A stretch of 13,994 nucleotides of DNA from Thermoplasmata archaeon (GTDB lineage: Archaea; Thermoplasmatota; Thermoplasmata; Lutacidiplasmatales; UBA184). The DNA lies in assembly GCA_030040865.1 (NCBI GenBank), contig JASHSX010000094.1:1-13994 (forward strand), in the 5' to 3' direction. Shown one piece after another: positions 6,909-12,958 of the stretch; the stretch's first letter is position 1; the number at the start of each line of letters is the position of its first letter. Under the pieces are notes generated by a model, which saw nothing but the letters and a program-made list of their open reading frames with translations, did not search any database and was not told the origin of the DNA. The position numbers and the translations under genes are program-made.

Positions 6909-6925
6909 TCCCGCCGACGGCGGGA
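6909..6925. repeat. Perfect inverted repeat abutting the start of the 58-residue ORF
   Basis: TCCCGCCG-A-CGGCGGGA: 8-bp arms around one base. In the minus-strand mRNA it forms a hairpin ending directly at the ATG (6908) within the 50-base lonB-ORF gap. Its 3' arm GGCGGGA is the only purine-rich stretch that could act as ribosome binding site. It could tune translation of the small ORF, mark RNA processing, or attenuate the operon. Confidence 0.45.
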
Positions 6926-6958
6926 CCGGCGAGTGGACGGGGACCCGGTAGGTGCCTC

Positions 6959-8986
6959 TCACGAGCCGGCGGGACGTCCGGGCGGCGCGCTCGCCGAGGC
7001 CCCGGTCGACGCCGGTACCTCCTCGGTCGTTCGGCTGGTGGCGTGGACCATCGCCGCGAGGCGCTCGAGCAGCGACTCCTTCTTCGAGCCCTGGCCCACG
7101 AGCGCGTACTTGAGCACGTCCCGGAGCGTGCGGACGGGGATCACCTCGATCGTCCCCTTGTAGCGGGACTCGAGGACCAGGTCGTCCATGTTGTCCTCGG
7201 GGATGAGGACGCGGCGGATGCCGGAGTCGGCGGCCGCCTCGACCTTCGCCGTGACCCCGCCCACCGGAAGGACCTGGCCGCGCACGCTGAGCGACCCCGT
7301 CATCGCGACCGACTGGTCGACGGGCACCCCTTCGAGGGCGCTGATGACGGCGGTCGCGATCGAGACCGAGGCACTGTCGCCCTCGACCCCGTCCGACGCG
7401 CCGACGAACTGGATGTGGATGTCGAACCGCGAGATGTCCTCGCCCGTGTACTTCTTGATCAGAGCGCTCACGTTCTGCACGGCCTCGCGGGCGATCTCGC
7501 CGAGCTTCCCGGTCGCGACGACGACGCCGCCGTCCCGGGTCTGAGCGGGCGTGACCTCCGCGGCGATCGGGAGGACGATCCCCGAGAACTCCGCCATGCC
7601 GGTCTGCGCGTTGATGGCGGCGAGGCCGTTCACGACCCCGACGGTCGCACCCTCGACCGAGAACATCCGGTACTCCTTCCGGCGCTCGATGTACCGGTCG
7701 GCGATCTGCTGCTCGAGCGAACGGCTCGCGCGCTTCGCCTTCACGACCTGGTCGGCGTGGACCATCGGGAGGCCCTCCGAGAGGGCGATGTCCCCGGCGA
7801 CCCGGACGAGTCCTCCGAGCTCCCGCAGGCGGAGGGTGAGCTGACCCGACCGGCCCGAGCGGCGCTGGGCCTCCCGGATCACCTCGGTGATCGCCGGGAT
7901 GTCGAAGTGCGGGATCTTCTTGTCCTTCGCGACCTCCTGCGCCACGAACCGGACGATCTTCATCCGGTTCTCGGGCGTGTCGGGCATCGTCGTCTTCACG
8001 TACAGCTCGTAGCCGTAGCCCCGGATGCGCGAGCGCAGCGCCGGGTGCATCGTCTGGACGCTGTCGACGTTCCCCGCCGCGACGAGGACGAAGTCGGACG
8101 GGACCGGCTCGGTCTTCACCATCGCGCCCGCGGAGCGCTCCGACTGGCCGACGATCGGGAACTTCCGCTCCTGAAGGGCGGTGAGCAGCGAGTGTTGGCT
8201 CTCGATCTTGAGGAGGTTGATCTCGTCCAGGAAGAGGACCCCGCCGTTCGCCTTGTGGATCGCTCCCACCTCGACGCGCTCGTGCGGTGGCGTCTCGAGT
8301 CCGCCCGACTGGAACGGGTCGTGCTTCACGTCCCCGAGCAGCGCTCCGGCGTGGGCTCCCGTGGCGTCCACGAACGGGGGTTTCTCGTCCGGCGTATGCG
8401 AGACGAGGAGTTTGGCGACCCCTGCATTCGCGTCGTTGCGGCCGCCCGAGAATCGGACCAGCGCGTAGATGAAGACGACGATCAGGATCCCGAAGAGCAG
8501 GGCCGTGAGGTCCTTCGTCTCGAGCACGATGTAGATCGTGAACGCGAAGACCGCGACCGTGAGGACGATGAACAGGATCGTCCGCTGCTCCTTCTTCGAC
8601 GCCGCTTCGAGCTTCTGGGCCGCGACGATCTCCTTCCCCTTGCCGGCCGGCACGACGCGGATCTTCGGCTCGTTCGAGTCCTCGTTGTTCGGGTAGGCGA
8701 GGATGTCCTGGAGCTGCTCCTTGGGGAGGAAGTCGACCATCGACCGGGCGAGCATGCTCTTCCCGGTCCCGGGCTCGCCGATCAGCATCATGTGCCGCTT
8801 CTGCGTCGCGGCCTTGCGGGCGACCTCGACCGCCTCGTCCTGGCCGATCACCTGGTCGAGGAGGCGCGGCGGGATCTCGATCTGGGCCGTGGAGGCGTAC
8901 GGCAGGGTCCGCGCCCAGCTTTCGAGCTCGCTCTCGGCGCTCTGCTCCCCGGGGTCGCCGGGCGGTGTGTCCGCTCCTTCTGCCAT
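6959..8986 (-). CDS. lonB: Archaeal membrane-anchored Lon protease (LonB)
   Basis: A 675-residue ATP-dependent serine protease that degrades misfolded and regulatory proteins at the inner face of the membrane. It contains Walker A GEPGTGKS (70-77), then two adjacent TM helices inserted in the AAA+ module (about 136-154 and 161-178), the hallmark of archaeal LonB. Walker B is VLFLDEI (250-256), sensor-1 Asn lies in AAGNVD (about 306), and an arginine-rich region follows (HPALRSRIRG). The protease domain has the catalytic Ser538 in EGDSASVS and Lys581 in GGVTAKVEAA, 43 residues apart, as in Thermoplasma LonB. The tail after about 640 is low-complexity Ser/Ala/Pro. The start is ATG 8986. It is the first gene of lonB-58aa ORF-nadM-cystathionine synthase, with its own TATA box, dyad and leader hairpin. 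Confidence 0.97.
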   Translation of the reverse strand: MAEGADTPPGDPGEQSAESELESWARTLPYASTAQIEIPPRLLDQVIGQDEAVEVARKAATQKRHMMLIGEPGTGKSMLARSMVDFLPKEQLQDILAYPNNEDSNEPKIRVVPAGKGKEIVAAQKLEAASKKEQRTILFIVLTVAVFAFTIYIVLETKDLTALLFGILIVVFIYALVRFSGGRNDANAGVAKLLVSHTPDEKPPFVDATGAHAGALLGDVKHDPFQSGGLETPPHERVEVGAIHKANGGVLFLDEINLLKIESQHSLLTALQERKFPIVGQSERSAGAMVKTEPVPSDFVLVAAGNVDSVQTMHPALRSRIRGYGYELYVKTTMPDTPENRMKIVRFVAQEVAKDKKIPHFDIPAITEVIREAQRRSGRSGQLTLRLRELGGLVRVAGDIALSEGLPMVHADQVVKAKRASRSLEQQIADRYIERRKEYRMFSVEGATVGVVNGLAAINAQTGMAEFSGIVLPIAAEVTPAQTRDGGVVVATGKLGEIAREAVQNVSALIKKYTGEDISRFDIHIQFVGASDGVEGDSASVSIATAVISALEGVPVDQSVAMTGSLSVRGQVLPVGGVTAKVEAAADSGIRRVLIPEDNMDDLVLESRYKGTIEVIPVRTLRDVLKYALVGQGSKKESLLERLAAMVHATSRTTEEVPASTGASASAPPGRPAGS

Positions 8987-8999
8987 GGAGGCAACGCGC

Positions 9000-9013
9000 C
9001 CTCCGGACGGAGG
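9000..9013 (-). promoter_or_regulatory. Hairpin holding the GGAGG motif in the lonB leader
   Basis: In the minus-strand mRNA, CCTCC-GTCC-GGAGG (a perfect dyad in the DNA, CCTCCG-GA-CGGAGG) places the only GGAGG of the leader in a stem, about 12-13 bases before the ATG. A second CCTCC (8991-8987) lies directly before the ATG and could pair with the same GGAGG. This is a possible translational switch. Confidence 0.4.
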
Positions 9014-9044
9014 ATCGAGCCGCCGAGCGAACTATGGGGGGTAG

Positions 9045-9053
9045 TGTATAAGA
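9045..9053 (-). promoter_or_regulatory. TATA box of lonB
   Basis: Minus-strand TCTTATACA is a good archaeal TATA element. Transcription would start near 9020-9025, giving a leader of about 35-40 bases before ATG 8986 that includes the GGAGG hairpin. Confidence 0.65.
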
Positions 9054-9084
9054 GGCTATCCGGAAACCGAGTTTCCCGAGAGCC
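9054..9084. promoter_or_regulatory. 31-bp dyad next to the lonB TATA box, candidate operator
   Basis: All arms are centred on base 9069: GGCT (9054-9057) pairs with AGCC (9081-9084), TC (9059-9060) with GA (9078-9079), and GGAAAC (9062-9067) with GTTTCC (9071-9076). That is 12 of 14 positions with a CGA centre. It begins at the base after the TATA element, where an archaeal regulator could touch TBP/TFB. Its AT-containing inner arms make chance less likely than for GC-only palindromes. Confidence 0.55.
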
Positions 9085-9114
9085 ACCGGCCCCCCCCGAG
9101 CGGCTCGGACGACG

Positions 9115-9137
9115 CGGATCCGGACCGTCCGGAGCCG
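9115..9137. repeat. Dyad upstream of the folD promoter
   Basis: CGG-a-TCCGGAC (9115-9125) pairs with GTCCGGA-g-CCG (9127-9137) around base 9126, matching at 10 of 11 positions. It lies about 35-57 bp upstream of the folD TATA element. Two further short palindromes follow: GACCGGCCGGTC at 9147-9158, and GTCCG/CGGAC at 9156-9169. In such GC-rich DNA their function is uncertain. Confidence 0.3.
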
Positions 9138-9171
9138 TGACGGAGCGACCGGCCGGTCCGCCGACGGACCT

Positions 9172-9179
9172 CGTTATCT
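9172..9179 (+). promoter_or_regulatory. TATA box of folD, leaderless arrangement
   Basis: GTTATCTA is centred about 22-26 bases before ATG 9198, so transcription should begin at or next to the ATG. This favours ATG 9198 over the GTG at 9192 as the start of folD. Confidence 0.55.
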
Positions 9180-9197
9180 ACCGACCCCGACGTGCGG

Positions 9198-10106
9198 ATG
9201 CGGGCGTCGCTCGTGACGGTCCGACTGGAGGGTAAGCCGGTCGCGGAGGCGATCGACCGTGCGACGCGGGCCGCCATCGAGTCGGCCCCGTCGGGGGCCC
9301 CTCCGCCCACGCTCGTGAGCGTCCACCGGGACGTCGACAGCCCGTTCCGGTTCTACCTCCGCCGCCAGGAGAAGGCGGCGGCGGCGCTCGGGATCGCCTT
9401 CCGCTCCGTCGCCGTACCGACGGCGGGCGGGGAAGAGGGGCTGGTCGGGGCGATCGCCGCGCTCGACCGGGATCCGTCGGTGGATGCGGTGCTCGTCGAG
9501 CACCCGCTGCCGGCCCCGTACGACTTCCCGCGGGCGGTCGCGTCGCTCCGACCCGAGAAGGACGTCGACGGGGTCGGGGCCACGAACCTGGGACGGCTCC
9601 TCGAGGGGCGCCCGGTCCACGTTCCGGCCGTGGCCCGCGCCGCGGTCTCGATCGCGCGCCATTATCGGCTCCCTCTCGAGGGGGAGCCGGTCGCGGTGAT
9701 CGGCCGGTCCGAGACCGTCGGCCTCCCGCTCGCGGTCCTCCTCACCGGGCGGGGTTCGTCCACGAACTCGACCGTGACGATCGCCCACTCCAGGACCCGG
9801 GACCTGCGCGCGGTGCTCGCGGGGTCGCGGACGATCTTCTCCTGCGCCGGCCGCCCGGGCCTCCTCGACCGGGACAACGTGCCGGAGGGTGCCTCGATCG
9901 TGGACGTCGGGCTCTCCAGCGTTCCGGATCCCGCCCGAGCGGGAGCGTCCCGTGCCGTCGGCGATGCGGATGCCGTGGTGCTCGACGGCTGGGCCGGCGC
10001 GCTCACGCCCGTTCCGGGCGGGGTCGGCCCGGTGACCGTCGCCGAGCTCATGGCCGCGGTCGTCCGGTCACGCGAGCTCGGATCCCCAGGGACGATCGAC
10101 CGATGA
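9198..10106 (+). CDS. folD: FolD-like methylene-tetrahydrofolate dehydrogenase with altered active site
   Basis: A 302-residue homologue of the bifunctional methylene-THF dehydrogenase/methenyl-THF cyclohydrolase. The nucleotide domain is typical: VIGRSETVGLPLAVLL (167-182), HSRTRDL (197-203) and TPVPGGVGPVTVAELM (270-285). KDVDG (121-125) is present. The active site departs from the family. Aligning Y53 with the catalytic Tyr, the position of E. coli Lys54 is Gln57 (YLRRQEK). LVQLPLP reads LVEHPLP (99-105), DGFHPxNxG reads DGVGATNLG, and PCTPxG reads PAVAR. Cyclohydrolase activity is therefore doubtful, and the substrate could be another pterin (inference). GTG 9192 is an alternative start. 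The stop overlaps the next ATG (ATGA), so translation is probably coupled. Confidence 0.87.
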   Translation: MRASLVTVRLEGKPVAEAIDRATRAAIESAPSGAPPPTLVSVHRDVDSPFRFYLRRQEKAAAALGIAFRSVAVPTAGGEEGLVGAIAALDRDPSVDAVLVEHPLPAPYDFPRAVASLRPEKDVDGVGATNLGRLLEGRPVHVPAVARAAVSIARHYRLPLEGEPVAVIGRSETVGLPLAVLLTGRGSSTNSTVTIAHSRTRDLRAVLAGSRTIFSCAGRPGLLDRDNVPEGASIVDVGLSSVPDPARAGASRAVGDADAVVLDGWAGALTPVPGGVGPVTVAELMAAVVRSRELGSPGTIDR

Positions 10107-10471
10107 CGCGCCGCCGCTCGCCCGCGCCGCGTCGGCCCCCGAGCGCGCCGGTGACCCTCCACTGCAAGGACTGCCCGATGTGGTACGGCGGAGAGGACGA
10201 CGGCTGGGGACCGTGTTCGATCAAGAACCGACGTGGGGACGTGCGCTACCTGACGTGGGGGGGCCACCTGTGCGACGAGGGTTACGAGGTGCCGACCGCC
10301 CGAGCCGCCCTCGACCGGGCCGCCGTGTTGAGCGGCTCGCGCTCGACCTCGAGCGCGTCGGCGGTCGGGTACTCCTCGACCTCGAAGGCGGGCCACGGAA
10401 GGCGGTCGGCGACCCGTCGCAGGACGTCCGGAGCGAGCTCCACCCGCCGTCGGGCCGCGTCGAAGCGGTAG
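10103..10471 (+). CDS. Small four-Cys protein coupled to folD, with antisense-overlapping tail
   Basis: A 122-residue frame whose first 60 residues look like a real domain: CKDCPMWYGGEDDGWGPCSI (21-40) then RYLTWGGHLCDEG (48-60), giving C21, C24, C38, H55 and C57, a likely metal site. I recall similar small CxxC proteins in archaea but cannot name a function. From about residue 61 the sequence is Ser/Arg-rich (for example SGSRSTSSASAVGYSSTS) and lies antisense to the end of the radical SAM gene. That part may be non-conserved tail, or a sign that the true stop was lost by mutation or base error. The start ATG overlaps the folD stop by four bases. Confidence 0.65.
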   Translation: MTRRRSPAPRRPPSAPVTLHCKDCPMWYGGEDDGWGPCSIKNRRGDVRYLTWGGHLCDEGYEVPTARAALDRAAVLSGSRSTSSASAVGYSSTSKAGHGRRSATRRRTSGASSTRRRAASKR

Positions 10472-11421
10472 TCGGCCGCACCGACCCGGACCCGTCGGGC
10501 GACGGTCCGCGACCAGCCGCGAAGATCCCGGGCCCGCGTCGGCTCGACCACGCCGAGCACGACGGTCCCCTCGGGTCGGCGTCCGGCGAACGGAGGGGCG
10601 GTGCGCTCGGCGCGGCGGAGGAGGCGCTGACGCAGCTGAACGCCGTCCTTGAATCGGGAGGAGCAGTAGTGCAGCGGAACCCCGAGGCGCATCTCGCGGA
10701 CGACCCGCTCGGCGACGGCGCGGCTCCCGAGCACGCCCCAGCCGTTCCGGGGATCGAGCCGATAGCCGCGATCGTGGAGCGAGGTCTCGTTCGTCTCGGA
10801 GAACTCGAGCTCGTTCAGGTTCACGAAATCGACCCCGATCCGATCGAGCGCGAGCAGGAGCCGCCTCAGCTCCGCCTCCTTGTCGGGGAGCACCGGGATC
10901 TCGACGCCCCGGCGGATCCCCCACGACGGGGCCTCCTCGAGGACGGTACGATACGCCCCACCGCTCGAGGCGAGCGGGCCCCAAAGATAGTGGGGGATGT
11001 GCAGCCGGAACTCGTCGAGACCGGCGCGTGCGAGGCGCGCGAGCTTCTCGGGGTTCGGTTCGTGCGTGTAGAGGTGGATGTTGTGGTCCGGGCCGAATTC
11101 TCGCTTCAGCAGTCGGACAAAGTGCTCGACGCGGTCGACGTAGCCGAGCGGGTCGCCGCCGGTGATGCCGGTACCTCCCGCGCCGATCGCGCGTGCCTCG
11201 TCGAGCACGTCCTGGTCGGAGAGCACGCGTCGCTCGTTCGCGAAGACGACGTCCTTCTGGTTGCGGACCGGGCTCACCGGGCAGTAGAAGCAGCGGAACC
11301 GGCAGATGCCCGTGACGAACAGGACCATCTTGCGGCCCTCCGCGCACTGGACACACGCGGGCGACAGCGCGCCGCGATGGCTCGACGCCATCGGCAGGAG
11401 CTGGAGACGATCGGCCGCCAT
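10282..11421 (-). CDS. Radical SAM protein resembling COG2108 (PflA-related)
   Basis: A 379-residue radical SAM enzyme. The [4Fe-4S] motif CRFRCFYC (C40, C44, C47) is preceded by ACVQCAEGRKMVLFVTG with a further CxxC pair (C23, C26). Then come DVVFANER, the SAM-binding TGITGGDP (84-91), HIHLYTHEPN-like strands (115-123) and HYCSSRFKDGVQLRQRL (251-267). This layout matches the archaeal family COG2108, related to pyruvate formate-lyase activase, whose reaction is not known to me. The start is ATG 11421 (MAADRLQL...), supported by an AT-rich element about 30 bases upstream; the open frame continues to 11523 without conserved sequence. The last ~190 bases overlap the convergent small Cys protein ORF. 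The stop is TAA. Confidence 0.85.
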   Translation of the reverse strand: MAADRLQLLPMASSHRGALSPACVQCAEGRKMVLFVTGICRFRCFYCPVSPVRNQKDVVFANERRVLSDQDVLDEARAIGAGGTGITGGDPLGYVDRVEHFVRLLKREFGPDHNIHLYTHEPNPEKLARLARAGLDEFRLHIPHYLWGPLASSGGAYRTVLEEAPSWGIRRGVEIPVLPDKEAELRRLLLALDRIGVDFVNLNELEFSETNETSLHDRGYRLDPRNGWGVLGSRAVAERVVREMRLGVPLHYCSSRFKDGVQLRQRLLRRAERTAPPFAGRRPEGTVVLGVVEPTRARDLRGWSRTVARRVRVGAADYRFDAARRRVELAPDVLRRVADRLPWPAFEVEEYPTADALEVEREPLNTAARSRAARAVGTS

Positions 11422-11447
11422 GAGATCGAGAGGACGCGGGGAGTGCG

Positions 11448-11460
11448 GCAAAAGCGTTTC
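11448..11460 (-). promoter_or_regulatory. Probable TATA region of the radical SAM gene
   Basis: Minus-strand GAAACGCTTTTGC is the only AT-rich stretch upstream of the gene and is about 30 bases from ATG 11421, consistent with a leaderless transcript. It is a weak match to a TATA consensus. Confidence 0.35.
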
Positions 11461-11590
11461 TCCTTCGTCGCGCGCCCGGGACCGGCCGTACGGCCACGCC
11501 GTATGGTGGTCCGACGCCACCAAGTGAGGTCCGGGAACGGTCGGGGGCGCACGCTCAAATGCCCGACCCGATTGGCCGCGACCGCATCGG

Positions 11591-11596
11591 GGAGGT
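11591..11596 (+). promoter_or_regulatory. Ribosome binding site of psmA
   Basis: GGAGGT lies 9 bases before ATG 11606 and decides the start in favour of that codon over ATG 11612, which would give the shorter MQPGQMAYDRA beginning. The gene therefore has a leader, in contrast to the leaderless promoters nearby. Confidence 0.6.
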
Positions 11597-11605
11597 TCGA
11601 CGGCG

Positions 11606-12364
11606 ATGGAGATGCAACCGGGTCAGATGGCCTACGACCGCGCGAGCACGGTCTTCTCGCCGGACGGCCGGCTCTTCCAGGTCGAGTACGCCCTCCAGGC
11701 GATCCAGATGGGCGGCACCGCCGTCGCGGTGACCTACGACACGGGGATCGTGTTCGTCGCGTACCGGAACCTGCCCGTGAGCTCGCTCGCTGAGGCGGGG
11801 TCCATCGAGAAGAGCTTCGCGATCGACTCGGGCCTCGGCTGCGTGACGGCGGGTCTCATCGCGGACTCGCGCGTCCTGGTCGAGTTCCTCCGCGTCGAAG
11901 CCCAGCGGCACCGGCTCACGTACGGGGAACCCGCGCCGTACACGTTGCTCGGCCACGCCCTCGGCACGCTCCTCCAGCAGTTCACCCAGTTCGGCGGGAC
12001 GCGTCCGTTCGCGGTGTCGCTGCTGCTCGGTGGCTTCAACGGCCGGAGCCCGGGCCTCGTCGAGCTCGACCCGAGCGGCGCGACCATCGGCTGGAAGGCG
12101 TATGCGATCGGTCGCAACCGCCGCGCCGTCGCCGACTTCCTCGAAGAGAAGGTCACGGAGAAGCTGACCGAGGAGGCCGCGTTCAAGCTCGCGGTCCAGG
12201 CCGTCGCCGAGGGATCGCCCACGCCGTTCCAGGCCGAGGCGCTCGACGTGGCGATCCTCGAGCCCGAGACCGAGCTACGGCGGCTTCCCGTCGCCGAGGT
12301 CGCGCGCCGGGTCCAGGGCATGCCGTTCATCGGCACGCCCGAGCGGAAAGGCAACGGCCGCTGA
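11606..12364 (+). CDS. psmA: 20S proteasome alpha subunit
   Basis: A 252-residue outer-ring subunit of the 20S proteasome, which gates substrate entry and docks the unfoldase. The N-terminus QMAYDRASTVFSPDGRLFQV is nearly that of Thermoplasma acidophilum alpha, with the gating residues Tyr10, Asp11, Pro19 and Tyr28 kept. SIEK (Lys69, matching T. acidophilum Lys66 that receives the HbYX C-terminus of the ATPase) and TAGLIADSRVLV (81-92) are present, as are RLTYGEP and GGTRPF. The middle is divergent: the usual D-K-R/K segment reads AYRNLPVSS (52-60) with one extra residue, Arg28 of T. acidophilum is Leu30, and the C-terminus is about 17 residues longer than usual. It may be the main subunit or a paralogue; no beta subunit is in the window. 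Confidence 0.93.
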   Translation: MEMQPGQMAYDRASTVFSPDGRLFQVEYALQAIQMGGTAVAVTYDTGIVFVAYRNLPVSSLAEAGSIEKSFAIDSGLGCVTAGLIADSRVLVEFLRVEAQRHRLTYGEPAPYTLLGHALGTLLQQFTQFGGTRPFAVSLLLGGFNGRSPGLVELDPSGATIGWKAYAIGRNRRAVADFLEEKVTEKLTEEAAFKLAVQAVAEGSPTPFQAEALDVAILEPETELRRLPVAEVARRVQGMPFIGTPERKGNGR

Positions 12365-12400
12365 GCCGACCGACGAACGATTAACGGCCCGCGCCCTCCG

Positions 12401-12958
12401 ATGCGCGTGGCGCGACCGGTCCGCTCGGGCGGCACGGCCGACCTTCGACAGCTCGTCGACTACGATCGCGCCGTCTTCGAGCGGTTCGTCCGGCGCGTCC
12501 GACGGCTTCCGACGAGGGACCAGCGTCGGAAGCGCGGGATCGGGCACGAGAGCCTCTTCGACACGCTGGTGCACGTCCTCCACGCTCGGGAGGTATGGCT
12601 CGTCTACATCGTCCGAGGCCGAAACTCGGACCCGGAGCTCGAGGCCCTCTTCGAGGACCCCGGACGGCATCCTGGCGACTGGCGGGGTTTCGACGCCTAC
12701 GCACGTCGCGTCTGGGGAGAGGTCGACGCCACGGTGCGTTCGCTCACCCCCCGATCGCTCGATCGGCGCGTCTCTGCGTTCTGGATGAAGGGCCGGTACA
12801 CGGTGCGGGACGCGTTCCTCCAGGCCTCCTACGAGGAGGCGCACCATCTCGGGGAGATCATCGGCGCCCTCTGGCAGGACGACGTCCGACCGCCCGACAT
12901 GACGTGGATCGACGTGAACCGCGACTCCCGGAAACGGGGCCCAGCGGCCGGGCGCTAG
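12401..12958 (+). CDS. DinB/YfiT-like four-helix protein
   Basis: A 185-residue protein with the layout of the DinB superfamily, four-helix-bundle proteins with a three-His metal site, often thiol transferases or of unknown role. The first His region is LFDTLVHVLHAREVWL (H58, H61) and the second is FLQASYEEAHHLGEIIGALW (139-158; H148, H149). In typical members the last helix has HxxxH; here the earlier His position is Glu or Ala, so the metal site may be modified. The assignment rests on helix pattern and His placement and is moderate. It lies 36 bases after psmA on the same strand and may be co-transcribed. Its TAG stop shares a CTAG palindrome with the stop of the convergent tetR. Confidence 0.65.
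   Translation: MRVARPVRSGGTADLRQLVDYDRAVFERFVRRVRRLPTRDQRRKRGIGHESLFDTLVHVLHAREVWLVYIVRGRNSDPELEALFEDPGRHPGDWRGFDAYARRVWGEVDATVRSLTPRSLDRRVSAFWMKGRYTVRDAFLQASYEEAHHLGEIIGALWQDDVRPPDMTWIDVNRDSRKRGPAAGR

Noticed and set aside
6909..9086. Upstream part of the 784-codon minus-strand frame ending at 6732
   Set aside because: It is an out-of-frame shadow of lonB, rich in Arg, Gly and Pro. Only the last 58 codons from ATG 6908 look like a protein.
7043..9235. 730-codon open frame on the plus strand
   Set aside because: It is antisense to lonB, which has all catalytic motifs. The translation is low-complexity D/R/E/L-rich, typical of shadow frames in GC-rich DNA.
9662..11497. 611-codon minus-strand frame
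   Set aside because: It overlaps folD antisense and the radical SAM gene out of frame, with Arg/Pro/Gly-rich shadow composition.
11484..11522. Palindromes GGCCGTACGGCC and TGGTGG/CCACCA in the radical SAM-psmA spacer
   Set aside because: They are not positioned next to either promoter and are short, GC-rich repeats common by chance here.
10180..11793. 537-codon plus-strand frame
   Set aside because: It is antisense to the radical SAM gene and runs into psmA in the wrong frame. It has no domain-like sequence.
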